Shown: positions 42,724-52,590 of the stretch, one piece after another
Position numbering within the stretch: the stretch's first letter is position 1
How the letters are laid out: the number at the start of each line of letters is the position of its first letter
NCBI RefSeq assembly: GCF_025165815.1
Contig: NZ_JAFFZE010000009.1
Coordinates: forward strand, 62,001 to 126,000
Source: Actinophytocola gossypii
Lineage (GTDB): Bacteria > Actinomycetota > Actinomycetes > Mycobacteriales > Pseudonocardiaceae
Reading direction: 5' to 3'
DNA length: 64,000 nucleotides
The notes under the pieces: generated by a model
Databases searched by the model: none
What the model was told of the DNA's origin: nothing
The model's input: only the letters and a program-made list of their open reading frames with translations
Program-made: the position numbers and the translations under genes

Positions 42724-43492
42724 ACTGGACGGACCGCTTCGACAGGCCGTACCAGTAGCCGTCGATCACCGACCGGGCGGTGTTCTCGGTGCTCAGGCTC
42801 GCGCCGAGGGCGACGAACAGCGGCGCGAAGTGCTCGGTCCTCGGGTGCGCGAGCGGTCCCGACGGGGACTTGCGCGGGAAGTCGAGCAGGGCGTCGAGGT
42901 CCCGCTCGGCCAGCGCCCGCGCGCCCCAGTCGTCGAACTCGGCCGACCACGACGGCGGCGTCACACCCGGGTCGGTCATCCGGATCGCCGACAGGTTGTG
43001 GGTGAAGAAGCCGCTGCCGACGATCAGCACGCCCTCGTCGCGCAGCGGCGCGAGCTTCCGGCCGACCTCCAGCAGCTCCGCCGGGTCCAGTGAGGGCATC
43101 GAGACCTGCAGGACCGGCACGTCCGCGTCCGGGTACATCTCCACCAGCGGGACGTACGCGCCGTGGTCGAGGCCGCGGCCGGGGTCGTCGTGCACCGACG
43201 GGCCGAGCAGGGCGCGGACCTTCGCCGCGAGGCCCGGCGCGCCAGGGGCGGGGTAGGTGACGTCGTAGTAGCGGTCCGGGAAGCCCCAGAAGTCGTAGAC
43301 CAGCGGCACGGTCGTGGTCGCGCCGATGGTCAGCGGGGCGTTCTCCCAGTGTGCGGAGACGATCAGGATCGCGGTCGGGGTCGGCAGCGACGCCGACCAG
43401 GCCGCCAACTCGCTGGTCCAGACGGGGTCGTCGGCCAGCGGAGGTGCGCCGTGGCTGAGGTAGAGCACCGGCATGCTCATCGGCTCCGACAT
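42716..43492 (-). CDS. class III extradiol dioxygenase, DOPA-4,5-dioxygenase-like
   Basis: A 258-residue LigB/DODA-type metalloenzyme. Metal-ligand histidines are visible in [31 protein letters not shown] and [11 protein letters not shown]. Relatives include YgiD and plant DOPA dioxygenase, which open catechol rings next to the diol. ATG 43492 has AGGAG upstream. The gene interrupts the apt-rel neighbourhood on the opposite strand. An operator at 43505-43520 matches the MarR sites near 13.7 kb, so induction by a phenol or quinone through that regulator is plausible. Confidence 0.88.
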   Translation of the reverse strand: MSEPMSMPVLYLSHGAPPLADDPVWTSELAAWSASLPTPTAILIVSAHWENAPLTIGATTTVPLVYDFWGFPDRYYDVTYPAPGAPGLAAKVRALLGPSVHDDPGRGLDHGAYVPLVEMYPDADVPVLQVSMPSLDPAELLEVGRKLAPLRDEGVLIVGSGFFTHNLSAIRMTDPGVTPPSWSAEFDDWGARALAERDLDALLDFPRKSPSGPLAHPRTEHFAPLFVALGASLSTENTARSVIDGYWYGLSKRSVQFT

Positions 43493-43504
43493 GGCTACTC
43501 CTGA

Positions 43505-43520
43505 GGTTGAATCTTCAACT
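43505..43520. promoter_or_regulatory. MarR-type operator of the dioxygenase gene
   Basis: GGTTGA-ATCT-TCAACT repeats the TTGA-N4-TCAA motif of the yceI-marR region, with the same spacer and flanking Gs. TATGCT on the minus strand (43527-43522) is the likely -10, so the site covers the transcription start. It also lies upstream of rel, on the other strand. Confidence 0.65.
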
Positions 43521-43560
43521 AAGCATAGCAGGCTATTCTCGGGACGCAGAGGAGCCGCGA

Positions 43561-45870
43561 GTGAGCCAGAACGTCGAGACCGGCGCCACGCAGGACGCCG
43601 CGCAGCAGACCAACGGGCGGGCACCGTCCGCGACCAGACGCGTCCGCGCGCGCCTGGCTAGACGCATCACCGCGCAGCGCTCCGCACCGGTCAAGCAGGT
43701 CCTCGAGCCGCTGGCCGCGGTGCACCGGGAGCTGCACCCCAACGCCAAGCTCACCCTGCTCCAGCACGCCTACGACGTCGCGGAGGAGGCCCACCGCGAC
43801 CAGCGGCGCAAGTCCGGCGACCCCTACATCACCCACCCGCTCGCCGTCGCGACCATCCTCGCCGAGCTGGGCATGGACACCACGACGCTGGTCGCCGCCC
43901 TGCTGCACGACACCGTCGAGGACACCGAGTACTCGCTGAAGAACCTGCACGACGACTTCGGCGAGGAGGTCGCCCGGCTGGTCGACGGTGTCACCAAGCT
44001 CGACAAGGTCCAGCTCGGGTCCGCCGCCGAGGCCGAGACGATCCGCAAGATGGTCATCGCGATGGCCCGGGATCCCCGGGTGCTGGTCATCAAGCTCGCC
44101 GACCGGCTGCACAACATGCGCACCATGCGCTTCCTGCCGCCGGAGAAGCAGGCCAAGAAGGCCAGGGAGACCCTGGAGGTGCTCGCCCCGCTGGCTCACC
44201 GGCTGGGCATGGCCACGGTCAAGTGGGAGCTCGAGGACCTCGCGTTCGCGATCCTGCAGCCCAAGAAGTACGACGAGATCGTCCGGCTGGTCGCCACCCG
44301 CGCGCCGTCCAGGGACACCTACCTGCACCGGGTCACCGACGAGCTGACCAGCCACCTCGAGCAGTCCCGGATCAACGCCAAGGTCGAGGGCAGGCCCAAG
44401 CACTACTACTCGATCAACCAGAAGATGATCGTCCGCGGCCGGGACTTCGACGACATCCACGACCTGGTCGGAGTGCGGCTGCTCGTGCAGGACGTGCGCG
44501 ACTGCTACGCGGCCATGGGCGTCGTGCACGCACTCTGGCAGCCGATGCCCGGCCGGTTCAAGGACTACATCGCCCAGCCGAGGTTCGGCGTCTACCAGTC
44601 GCTGCACACCACGGTGATCGGGCCGGACGGCAAGCCGCTCGAGGTGCAGATCCGCACCTACGACATGCACAACACCGCCGAGTACGGCATCGCCGCCCAC
44701 TGGCGGTACAAGGAGACCAGGGGCACGCACGACGGCCACGCGGTCGAGGTCGACGAGATGGCCTGGATGCGTCAGCTTCTCGACTGGCAGCGGGAGGCCG
44801 CCGACCCCGGCGAGTTCCTCGAGTCCCTGCGCTACGACCTGGCCGCCCGGGAGATCTTCGTGTTCACCCCGAAGGGTGACGTGCACACGCTGCCCGCCGG
44901 GTCCACGCCCGTCGACTTCGCCTACGCCGTGCACACCGAGGTCGGGCACCGGTGCATCGGCGCCCGGCTCAACGGCCGCCTGGTCGCGCTGGAGCGCAAG
45001 CTCGAGAACGGCGACGTGGTCGAGATCTTCACCTCGAAGGCCGAGGGCGCCGGACCGTCCCGCGACTGGCTCGCGTTCGCCGCGTCGCCAAGGGCCCGGG
45101 CCAAGATCAAGCAGTGGTTCGCCAAGGAGCGCAAGGAAGAGGCGATCGAGGCCGGCAAGGAGGCGATCACCAAGGAGGTGCGCCGGGTCGGCCTGCCCAT
45201 GCAGCGCCTGGTGTCCGCCGACTCGATGGCGGCGCTGGCCCGCGAACTGCGCTACGCCGAGATGAGCTCGCTGTACGCGGCCGTGGGGGAGGGGCACACC
45301 TCCGCGCGGCACGTCGTCCAGCGGCTGGTCGCGCTGCTCGGCGGGGTCGAGCACGCCGAGGACGAGCTGGCCGAGCGCGCCACCCCGTCCACGATCACCC
45401 GCCGCAGGCCCACCGGCGACGCCGGCGTGATCGTCAAGGGCGCCAGCGACATCTGGGTCAAGCTGGCCCGCTGCTGCACCCCGGTGCCCGGCGACGACAT
45501 CCTCGGCTTCGTCACCCGAGGCGGCGGTGTCTCGGTGCACCGGACCGACTGCACCAACGCCGGTGAGCTGCTGGCCACGCCCGAGCGGCTGGTCGACGTG
45601 GAGTGGGCGCCGTCGGAGTCCTCGGTGTTCCTGGTGGCCATCCAGGTGGAGGCGCTGGACCGGCACCGGCTGCTCTCCGACGTCACGAAGGTGCTGGCCG
45701 ACGAGAAGGTCAACATCCTGTCCGCGTCCGTGACCACCTCGCGCGACCGGGTGGCGGTGAGCCGGTTCAGCTTCGAGATGGGCGACCCGAAGCACCTCGG
45801 TCACGTGCTGAAGGTCGTGCGCAGTGTCGAGGGCGTGTACGACGTCTACCGGGTCACGTCCGCCTCCTGA
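43561..45870 (+). CDS. rel: bifunctional (p)ppGpp synthetase/hydrolase
   Basis: A 769-residue RelA/SpoT homologue controlling the stringent response. The HD hydrolase domain contains [15 protein letters not shown]. The synthetase domain contains [22 protein letters not shown], with the RxKD form typical of bifunctional Rel enzymes. TGS ([29 protein letters not shown]), zinc-finger/helical ([21 protein letters not shown]) and ACT ([21 protein letters not shown]) domains follow. GTG 43561 has GAGGAG six bases upstream; an in-frame ATG at 43507 is rejected because it lies in the dioxygenase promoter. Confidence 0.96.
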   Translation: MSQNVETGATQDAAQQTNGRAPSATRRVRARLARRITAQRSAPVKQVLEPLAAVHRELHPNAKLTLLQHAYDVAEEAHRDQRRKSGDPYITHPLAVATILAELGMDTTTLVAALLHDTVEDTEYSLKNLHDDFGEEVARLVDGVTKLDKVQLGSAAEAETIRKMVIAMARDPRVLVIKLADRLHNMRTMRFLPPEKQAKKARETLEVLAPLAHRLGMATVKWELEDLAFAILQPKKYDEIVRLVATRAPSRDTYLHRVTDELTSHLEQSRINAKVEGRPKHYYSINQKMIVRGRDFDDIHDLVGVRLLVQDVRDCYAAMGVVHALWQPMPGRFKDYIAQPRFGVYQSLHTTVIGPDGKPLEVQIRTYDMHNTAEYGIAAHWRYKETRGTHDGHAVEVDEMAWMRQLLDWQREAADPGEFLESLRYDLAAREIFVFTPKGDVHTLPAGSTPVDFAYAVHTEVGHRCIGARLNGRLVALERKLENGDVVEIFTSKAEGAGPSRDWLAFAASPRARAKIKQWFAKERKEEAIEAGKEAITKEVRRVGLPMQRLVSADSMAALARELRYAEMSSLYAAVGEGHTSARHVVQRLVALLGGVEHAEDELAERATPSTITRRRPTGDAGVIVKGASDIWVKLARCCTPVPGDDILGFVTRGGGVSVHRTDCTNAGELLATPERLVDVEWAPSESSVFLVAIQVEALDRHRLLSDVTKVLADEKVNILSASVTTSRDRVAVSRFSFEMGDPKHLGHVLKVVRSVEGVYDVYRVTSAS

Positions 45871-45929
45871 GCCCCGGACGTCCGATTCGTTCAAGACGGC
45901 CGGCTCGCGCCCGTCCTAGGTTGGGTCCC

Positions 45930-46817
45930 GTGACCGACATGATGACCCGCGCGACCGACCACGTCCTGCGCAACGCCCGCGTGCTGGAGCGCCGCCGGTT
46001 CGAGTACCTGTTCGGCTCGGGCGACGCCGACGCCGTCCTGACCGCGCTGCTGCCCTACCGCAACCCCGACGGCGGCTTCGGCAACGCGCTCGAGCCCGAC
46101 TGCCGCGCACCCGGCAGCCAGCCGGTGACCACGCTGAACGCCGTGGCGTTCCTCGACGAGCTCGGGGCGGTGGACGGCGACCTGGGGCGCGGTGTCCTCG
46201 CCTACCTGGTCTCGGTGACCGCACCCGACGGCGGCCTCCCGTTCGTGCACCCCTCGGCGGAGGGCTACCCGAGGGCGCCCTGGTGGCGGATACCCGACAG
46301 CTACGAGGGCTCCCTGGTGCCGACCGCGAACATCCTCGGCCTGCTGCACAAGAACAAGGTCGACCACCCGTGGGTGGCCGCCGCCGACGCGTTCTGCTGG
46401 CGGCGCATGGAGGCGATCACCAGTACCCACCCGTACGAGGTCCTGGCCTGCCTGGCGCTGCTGGACCACCACCCCGACCGCGACCGCGCCGCCGCGTTCG
46501 CCACCCGCCTGGGCGACCTCGTCCGCTCCGCCGGCCTGGTCCGCCTCACCGGCGACGAGCCAACCCCCGAGGGATACACCGAGGGCGAGCTGCAGCACCC
46601 GCACGACTACGCGCCCCGGCCGGACAGCCTGGCCCGCCGCTGGTTCACCGACGCCGAGCTGGACGCCAGCCTGGACGCGCTGACGGCCGCCCAGGCCGAG
46701 GACGGCGGCTGGCCGGTGCCGTGGCTGCACTGGACCCCGGTGATCGTGCACGAGTGGCGCCCATGGCTCACGATCGACGCCCTCCTGACCCTGCGCGCCT
46801 ATGGCCGCCTCAACTGA
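45930..46817 (+). CDS. squalene-cyclase/prenyltransferase-fold protein
   Basis: A 295-residue protein with the repeats of the terpenoid-cyclase alpha/alpha toroid: LLPYRNPDGGFGNALEPD, VTAPDGGLPFVHPS and TAAQAEDGGWPVPWLHWTP, each with the DGG(F/W)-type QW-like motif. The DxDD catalytic motif of true cyclases is not obvious, so the activity is unknown. GTG 45930 lies seven bases after TAGGTT and lacks a Shine-Dalgarno sequence, which points to a leaderless mRNA. It is convergent with an AraC-type regulator (8-nt overlap). Confidence 0.75.
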   Translation: MTDMMTRATDHVLRNARVLERRRFEYLFGSGDADAVLTALLPYRNPDGGFGNALEPDCRAPGSQPVTTLNAVAFLDELGAVDGDLGRGVLAYLVSVTAPDGGLPFVHPSAEGYPRAPWWRIPDSYEGSLVPTANILGLLHKNKVDHPWVAAADAFCWRRMEAITSTHPYEVLACLALLDHHPDRDRAAAFATRLGDLVRSAGLVRLTGDEPTPEGYTEGELQHPHDYAPRPDSLARRWFTDAELDASLDALTAAQAEDGGWPVPWLHWTPVIVHEWRPWLTIDALLTLRAYGRLN

Positions 46818-47535
46818 TCAGCTCGGTCAGTGACACGCCGGCCAGGGCGCGCACCTCGCGGGCCAGGTGGGCCTGGTCGGCGTAGCCGGTGCGGTGGGCG
46901 ACGTCGGCGAACGCGGTGCCCTTCCCCGCGAGCCGGCGCGCGGCGTCGAACCGCAGGACGCGTTGCAGCACCTTCGGGCCGTAGCCGAACGCGGCCAGGC
47001 ATCGCCGGTGCAGCTGCCGCTCGGTGAGCCCGATCGTGTCCGCCATGGCACCGACCCGGTCGCCGGCGCGGGCGAGCCGCAGCATCGTCGGCACGGCCGT
47101 GTCCTGGCCGTCGCGCGTCCCGGCCAGCACCGCCCGGGTGAGCACGCCCTGCGCGTCCCCGATCGACTCGGTGTCCGCCAACGCGTCGGCGAGCCGCCGG
47201 GCCCGGCCCGGTTCCCACAGCTCGCCCAGGTCGACCCGTTCGTCCCGCAGCGCGTCGGCGGGAACCCCGAGACCGGCGGGGGAGCGTCCGGTGCGGAACC
47301 GCGCGCCGACGACCTCGCCGGGCACCAGCTCCGCCAGGTGCGACCTGGTGTCCGGCCCGGCGACGAACAGCTCCCCGGTCGCCCGGTACCAGATGACGTC
47401 CACGCACGCGTCCGGCACGATCCGGGCGACCCTCGCCGCCGGCGAGGCGATCCGCCGCGACCACACGCAGGCCAGCAGGCCCCGCGCGGCCGGGTCGGGT
47501 AATCGCTCGGTGTACCGGTCCACGCCGTCGAGCAT
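46810..47535 (-). CDS. AraC-family transcriptional regulator
   Basis: A 241-residue protein. The N-terminal sensor has VWSRRIASPAARVARIVPDACVDVIWYRATGELFVAGPDTRSHL, typical of the small-ligand AraC group with a DUF6597-like domain. The C-terminal AraC helix-turn-helix pair reads IGLTERQLHRRCLAAFGYGPKVLQRVLRFDAARRL and FADVAHRTGYADQAHLAREVRALAG. ATG 47535 was chosen; GTG 47547 is in frame. No target is evident from its neighbours. Confidence 0.87.
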   Translation of the reverse strand: MLDGVDRYTERLPDPAARGLLACVWSRRIASPAARVARIVPDACVDVIWYRATGELFVAGPDTRSHLAELVPGEVVGARFRTGRSPAGLGVPADALRDERVDLGELWEPGRARRLADALADTESIGDAQGVLTRAVLAGTRDGQDTAVPTMLRLARAGDRVGAMADTIGLTERQLHRRCLAAFGYGPKVLQRVLRFDAARRLAGKGTAFADVAHRTGYADQAHLAREVRALAGVSLTELIS

Positions 47536-47568
47536 GCCACCGCCCACCGACAGTTCTGAGAACGTGTC

Positions 47569-48294
47569 TCAGGCGGTGGCGGCCGACTCGATCTCCACCG
47601 GCGTGGTCGGCGTGCCGTCCTCCGGGCCGAGCGTCGGCGTGAGCCCGCGGGCGGCGATCGCGTCCAGGGTCGCCAGGCCGGTCCCGTCGACGCCGCCGAA
47701 CACGGTGTAGTCCGGTGGGAGCGTGGAGTCGCCGTAGACCATGAAGAACTGGCTGCCGCCGGTCTCCGGGCCGGCGTTGGCCATGGCGAGGACGCCGCGC
47801 GGGTAGACCTTGGTGCCCTGGCCGGTCGGCGCGTCGGCGAGATCGGTGGGCAGCTCGTCGGGGATCGTGTAGCCGGGCCCGCCGGTGCCGTCGCCGCTCG
47901 GGTCGCCGCACTGCAGCACCTTGAGCCCCGCCGACGCGGTCAGCCGGTGGCACTCGGTCCCGTCGAAGAACCCCTCCGACACCAGGTGCAGGAAGCTGCG
48001 CACGGTGCACGGCGTCTCGTCGGGCGTCAGCTGGAGCCCGATCTCACCACTGCTCGTGCTGAGCAGGACGCGGTCGCCGCCGAGCGGTTCGGTGGGCGGA
48101 AGCCCGACGGGCGCGTCCTCGTCCGGCTTCCCGACGAACTCGCACCCGTCGTCGTCGACGACCGTCTCGTCGGTTCCCGACGTGCTCGTCTCCGTCTCCG
48201 TTGCCGGCGACGACGACTCGGCGACCGGCCCGCCGGTCCGCGACACGCACCCGGCGAGCGCGAGCACGGCGAGCAGGACGCCCAGGAAGCGCAC
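47569..48294 (-). CDS. cyclophilin-type peptidyl-prolyl isomerase, lipoprotein
   Basis: A 241-residue exported protein. The signal peptide has lipobox LALAGC (Cys16), followed by a Ser/Thr/Glu-rich linker and a cyclophilin domain with HRLTASAGLKVLQCGDPSGDGTGGPGYTIPDELP and ANAGPETGGSQFFMVYGDS. It would catalyse proline isomerisation of proteins outside the membrane. It starts one base after the stop of the neighbouring cyclophilin gene, and the two domains are very similar, so the pair arose by tandem duplication. Confidence 0.9.
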   Translation of the reverse strand: MRFLGVLLAVLALAGCVSRTGGPVAESSSPATETETSTSGTDETVVDDDGCEFVGKPDEDAPVGLPPTEPLGGDRVLLSTSSGEIGLQLTPDETPCTVRSFLHLVSEGFFDGTECHRLTASAGLKVLQCGDPSGDGTGGPGYTIPDELPTDLADAPTGQGTKVYPRGVLAMANAGPETGGSQFFMVYGDSTLPPDYTVFGGVDGTGLATLDAIAARGLTPTLGPEDGTPTTPVEIESAATA

Positions 48295-48295
48295 C

Positions 48296-49135
48296 TCAGC
48301 CCGCGATCGTGGCGGACTCGATGTTCACCGGCAGCTTCGGCTCGCCGTCGTCCGGGCTGTTCCCCGGCGTGATGCCGCCCTCGGCGATCTTGTCGAGCAC
48401 CGCCAGCCCCGGCTTGTCGACCGTGCCGAAGACCGAGTAGTTCGGCGGCAGCATCGAGTCGCCGTAGACCATGAAGAACTGGCTGCCGCCGGTCTCCGGG
48501 CCGGCGTTGGCCATGGCCAGCGTGCCGCGCGGGTAGACCTTGGCGCCCTGTCCGCCCTCGGCGTCGGCGAGGTTCGTCGGCAGCTCGTCGGGAACGGTGT
48601 AGCCCGGCCCGCCGGTGCCGTCGCCGTTCGGGTCGCCGCACTGCAGCACCTTGAGCGCGTCCGAGCTGGTCAGCCGGTGGCACTTGGTGCCGTCGAAATA
48701 CGTCTGCTCGACCAGGTGCGCCATGCTCTGCACGGTGCACGGCGCCTTGGCCCGGTCCAGGGTCAGCGGGATCGTGCCCTGGCTGGTCTTCACGGCGACC
48801 TTGACCGTGCCGGACGACGGCGTCTCAGCCGGGTCCTCGGGCAGGCCGGGGTCCTTCGGCGGCGTCTCGTCGGGGTTCTCGACGTACGCGCAGGCCCCGT
48901 CGGTGGTCTCACCGGTGGCGGTGTCCTCGGTGGGGGCGGTGTCGTCCGTCGCCGCCTCGGAACTCTCCGGGCCCAGGTTGGCCAGCCAGTACACCAGCCC
49001 GACCACGGCGACCACGACGGCGACGGTCAGGCTGACTCCCCAGATCCGGCGGCGCTTGGCGCGTTCCTGCCGCCTGGCGAGCTGACGCTCAAGCTTGCGC
49101 TTGGCGGCCTGCCGACGCTGCTCGTTGCTCGGCAC
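48296..49135 (-). CDS. cyclophilin-type peptidyl-prolyl isomerase, membrane-anchored
   Basis: A 279-residue protein. A basic coiled N-terminus (QRRQAAKRKLERQLARRQERAKRRR) is followed by one transmembrane segment (IWGVSLTVAVVVAVVGLVYWLA), an acidic linker and an extracytoplasmic cyclophilin domain (HRLTSSDALKVLQCGDPNGDGTGGPGYTVPDELP, ETGGSQFFMVYGDS). This layout matches M. tuberculosis PpiB, also next to rel. GTG 49135 has AGGAGG seven bases upstream. Confidence 0.92.
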   Translation of the reverse strand: MPSNEQRRQAAKRKLERQLARRQERAKRRRIWGVSLTVAVVVAVVGLVYWLANLGPESSEAATDDTAPTEDTATGETTDGACAYVENPDETPPKDPGLPEDPAETPSSGTVKVAVKTSQGTIPLTLDRAKAPCTVQSMAHLVEQTYFDGTKCHRLTSSDALKVLQCGDPNGDGTGGPGYTVPDELPTNLADAEGGQGAKVYPRGTLAMANAGPETGGSQFFMVYGDSMLPPNYSVFGTVDKPGLAVLDKIAEGGITPGNSPDDGEPKLPVNIESATIAG

Positions 49136-49328
49136 CGGGCACCCTCCTGACCCTCCGACGTCCTTGCCGGGCGGCAGTCTATGGGTAGCCCAGGTAAGAA
49201 CCGCGTTGAGGTCGGCCGGATTCTCAGGGGATTGCCAGGTTCCGGTGCGAAAGTGGGAAGCTGGATACTGGGCGTGGCAGTGCGGTGACCCATGGACCAG
49301 GCCGGCGGGTACTGACAAGGTGGACTCC

Positions 49329-51566
49329 ATGCAAGACAGGCGTGACGACGGGACTTCGCCGTTCGCCGACGAACTGGAACGCCTGCTGCGCAAGCGCGGC
49401 TTGTCCTGGCGTCGTCTCTCGGACCTCATCGGGTACACGCCGAGCTGGCTGTCCAAGATCAAGCACGGCGCGCCGCCGTCCGCCGAGCTGGCCCGCAAGT
49501 GCGACCAGGTGCTGGAGGCGGACGGCCAGCTGATCGCGCTGGCCGCCGCGTCCGGCGGCGGCCCGGTGCGCCTCGCGCAGCTGCCCGCCGCGGCGGCCAC
49601 GTTCGTCGGGCGCGACGCCGAACTGCGCGAGCTGTCCCAGATCCTGTCCGGCGAGAGCGAGCCGGGAATCCCGCACACGGTCGCCATCGACGGGCCTCCC
49701 GGCGCGGGCAAGACCGCGCTCGCCCTGCGCGTCGCGCACGCCGTGGTCGACCGCTACTCCGACGGCCAGCTCTACGTCGACCTGCGCGGCTACTCCCCGG
49801 ACGGCCAGCCCCGGATCGTCGACGAGGTGCTCGAGGAGTTCCTCACCGCCCTCGGCGTGCAGATCGACGTGATCCCGGCCGGGCTGGAGGCCAGGGCGAA
49901 GCTGTTCCGCTCGGTGCTGGCCGACCGCCGGGTGATGGTCGTGCTGGACAACGCCGCCGACTCCTCCCAGCTGCACCACCTGATGCCGGGGTCGGCCGGT
50001 TGCGCGGTCGTGGTCACCAGCCGCAAGCGCCTTGGCGGCCTCACCATCCGCGGCGACCGGCGGATCACGCTCGGACCGATGACCGAGGACGAGTCGGTCA
50101 CGCTGCTGCGCAAGGTGATCGGCAGCGAGCGGGCGGAGGCCGAGCCGGACGCGGTGCGCGCGCTCGCCAACCGGTGCGGCAACCTGCCGCTCGCGCTGCG
50201 CATCGCCGCCGAACGCGTCGCGACCCACCCGCACCACGCGGTCAGCCTGCTGGTGGAGGAGCTGGCCACCGAGGACGAGCGGCTGGAGGCGCTGTCCACC
50301 GACGACTCGGTCGCCGTGAAGACCGTGTTCTCCTGGTCCTACCGCGACCTGCCGGCCGACGCCGCGCGGATGTTCCGGCTGATCGGCCTGCACGTCGGCT
50401 CGCACGTGAGCACCGGGGCCGCGGCCGCGCTCGCCGACCAGCGGCTCAGCAAGGCCCGCCGGCTGCTCGACCGGCTCGCCGGCGTGCACCTGATCGAGGG
50501 CCTGGGCAGCGACCGGTACCGGATGCACGACCTGCTGCGGGTGTACGCCGCCGAGCAGGCGGTCGAGGAGGAGCCGGAGACGGAGCGGGTGACCGCGCTG
50601 CGCCGGATGGTCGACTGGTACCTGCAGAACGCCTACGCCGCCAACCACACGCTCGCGCCGCAGCGGCACGACCCGGAGCTGGAGAAGTCGGAGTTCTCGG
50701 TTGAGGTAGCCGACTTCGACTACGGCTCGGCGCTGGAGTGGTGCGAGATCGAGATGTCGAACATCGCGATGGCCACCCGCACCGCCGTGGAGGTCGGCGA
50801 GAACGTGGCCGCGTGGAAGCTGCCGGCCGGTTCGTTCAACTACCTCCAACTCCGCAAGCGCTGGACGCCCTGGGTGGCCTCGCACGAGATCGGCGTGACC
50901 GGCGCGCGGCGGGCCGGCGACCGCTACGGCGAGGCGTGGGTGCTCAACAACCTGGCCATCGCCTACCGGGACCTGCGGCGCACCGAGGAGGCGAAGAGAT
51001 GCTTCCAGCAGGCGCGGGCGCTGCGCATCGAAGTCGGCGACCGGGTCGGGCAGGCGTGGAGCCTCATCGGCATCGGCTACATCGGCTTCGACCAGCAGCG
51101 GTTCGACGACGCGGCACTGCACTTCGGTGAGGCGCTGGACATCTTCCGCGAGGTGGGCGACCGGCACGGCGAGGGCATCGCGCTGGCCAACGTCGGGGAC
51201 GCCTACCGCTGCCTCGGCTGGTTCGACCGGGCCGTGGAAGCGCTGGAGCAGGCCCTCGAGCTGTTCCGGGACATCGAGGACCGCTACGGCCAGTGCTACA
51301 CGCTGGTCAAGCTCGGCGACACGTACTCGGAGCTGAGACGGGCCGCGGACGCCCTGGACTGCTTCCGGCGCGCGCTGGACACCCGCCGGGAGCTCGGCGA
51401 CCGCTGGGGTGAGGGGGAGACCCTGCACAAGCTCGGGCTGCTGCTGTACGACAACGGGCAGCCGGAAAAGGCGGCGGAATCCCTCCGGAAAGCGGTCGAG
51501 ATCTTCGACGAGTTGGGCGATCCGAGAGCGGTCGACCTGCGCGAGTTGTTGAGCGGGAGGAGTTAG
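49329..51566 (+). CDS. XRE-NB-ARC-TPR (STAND) regulator
   Basis: A 745-residue signal-transduction ATPase. The N-terminus carries an XRE helix-turn-helix (ELERLLRKRGLSWRRLSDLIGYTPSWLSKIKHG). An NB-ARC module follows with Walker A GPPGAGKTAL near residue 121, Walker B VMVVLDNAADSSQLHHLMPG and the GLPLAL-like NLPLALRIAAERVA. TPR repeats fill the last 250 residues. ATG 49329 has AAGGTGGA upstream; the open frame reaches 49095 but without support. It resembles AfsR-like regulators lacking the SARP domain. Target unknown. Confidence 0.92.
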   Translation: MQDRRDDGTSPFADELERLLRKRGLSWRRLSDLIGYTPSWLSKIKHGAPPSAELARKCDQVLEADGQLIALAAASGGGPVRLAQLPAAAATFVGRDAELRELSQILSGESEPGIPHTVAIDGPPGAGKTALALRVAHAVVDRYSDGQLYVDLRGYSPDGQPRIVDEVLEEFLTALGVQIDVIPAGLEARAKLFRSVLADRRVMVVLDNAADSSQLHHLMPGSAGCAVVVTSRKRLGGLTIRGDRRITLGPMTEDESVTLLRKVIGSERAEAEPDAVRALANRCGNLPLALRIAAERVATHPHHAVSLLVEELATEDERLEALSTDDSVAVKTVFSWSYRDLPADAARMFRLIGLHVGSHVSTGAAAALADQRLSKARRLLDRLAGVHLIEGLGSDRYRMHDLLRVYAAEQAVEEEPETERVTALRRMVDWYLQNAYAANHTLAPQRHDPELEKSEFSVEVADFDYGSALEWCEIEMSNIAMATRTAVEVGENVAAWKLPAGSFNYLQLRKRWTPWVASHEIGVTGARRAGDRYGEAWVLNNLAIAYRDLRRTEEAKRCFQQARALRIEVGDRVGQAWSLIGIGYIGFDQQRFDDAALHFGEALDIFREVGDRHGEGIALANVGDAYRCLGWFDRAVEALEQALELFRDIEDRYGQCYTLVKLGDTYSELRRAADALDCFRRALDTRRELGDRWGEGETLHKLGLLLYDNGQPEKAAESLRKAVEIFDELGDPRAVDLRELLSGRS

Positions 51567-51570
51567 TTCC

Positions 51571-52524
51571 TCAGAGCTGCAACGCCTTCAACATCTGGTC
51601 CAGGAAGGTGGGCACGTCCACCGTTTCCACGACCTTTACCGGAACGCGTCCGGCACCGGCGCTGGTGGTGATGTAGGCGTCGCTGGAAATGAGCCGGAGG
51701 TCGGACACGACCTGGCCCCGGGTGTGCGTTCCGTTGAGCTCGATGCTGAGCGGCATCTCCCGGTAGCCGGCCAGCTTCTGGTCCAGCATGATGGCCGCCG
51801 CGAGCGGGTCGTGCAGCGTGCAGGAATGCTCGCCGAACATGTTCGAGTAGAACCGCGCGTAGTGGTCGAGCAGTTTGTTGGCGAAACTCGCGCGCGGGCC
51901 CTCGGCGGCGGCGAGGCTGGCGAGCCATTCGCTTCCGGCACGGGCTTGTTCGGTGGCGTCCAGGCCGACCAGGATCAGGTCCGGGAAACCGGCGCCGAGA
52001 ACGAGGTCGGCGGCTTCCGGATCGTGGTAGAAATTGGCGTCCGCGTACGGGGTGATGTTTCCCGGCACGGTGACGGCACCGCCCATCACGACGACCGACC
52101 GGAGCAGGTTGGGTAAGTCGGGTTCCAGTAGTACGGCGAGCGCGACGTTGGTCAGCGGGCCGAGCGCGAGCAGGGTCAGCTCACCCGGGTTGGCGCGAGC
52201 CAGGCGCACGATCTGCTCGGCGGCCGAGCCGGGGGCGACCGTGCCGGTGGGCGGGTCGCCGGCGTGCCCACCGAGCCCGTCGTCGCCGTGCACGAACTCG
52301 GCGGTCTGCAGCGGCTGCGCGAGCGGCCGGGCGGCGCCGACGGTCACCGGCGGGTTCAGCCCGACGAGCTCGAGCACGCGCAGCGCGTTGAGTGCTCCGA
52401 GTGGGGCAGGCACATTGCCGTGAACGCTACCCACGGCGACGATCTCGGCGTCCGACTGGGCCGCCAAGTACATGATCGCGAGGGCGTCGTCAACCCCCGG
52501 ATCGGTGTCGAGAATGATGCGCAC
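51571..52524 (-). CDS. inosine-uridine-preferring nucleoside hydrolase
   Basis: A 317-residue enzyme hydrolysing the N-glycosidic bond of ribonucleosides. The calcium site DTDPGVDDALAI is at the N-terminus. VTVGAARPL, LTLLALGPLTNVALAL-like LTNVALAVLLEP, VVMGGAV and EFN-like ADANFYHDPEAADLVL are in family order, and HDPLAAA completes the metal site. GTG 52524 is the start. It is convergent with the STAND regulator (4-nt gap) and divergent from the LOG gene. Confidence 0.93.
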   Translation of the reverse strand: MRIILDTDPGVDDALAIMYLAAQSDAEIVAVGSVHGNVPAPLGALNALRVLELVGLNPPVTVGAARPLAQPLQTAEFVHGDDGLGGHAGDPPTGTVAPGSAAEQIVRLARANPGELTLLALGPLTNVALAVLLEPDLPNLLRSVVVMGGAVTVPGNITPYADANFYHDPEAADLVLGAGFPDLILVGLDATEQARAGSEWLASLAAAEGPRASFANKLLDHYARFYSNMFGEHSCTLHDPLAAAIMLDQKLAGYREMPLSIELNGTHTRGQVVSDLRLISSDAYITTSAGAGRVPVKVVETVDVPTFLDQMLKALQL

Positions 52525-52590
52525 GCTGTGGCACTCAACCAGACAACCCGGCCCGGATGCCAGACCGGGGGTACGTGATCTGATGTCGGT

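Noticed and set aside
43519-45894. A 791-codon minus-strand frame opposite rel
   Set aside because: Antisense shadow of a gene with all Rel domains intact.
52560-52590. Leaderless -10 (TCTGAT) before the LOG gene
   Set aside because: The hexamer lacks the near-invariant A at position 2, so it was not included in the leaderless set.
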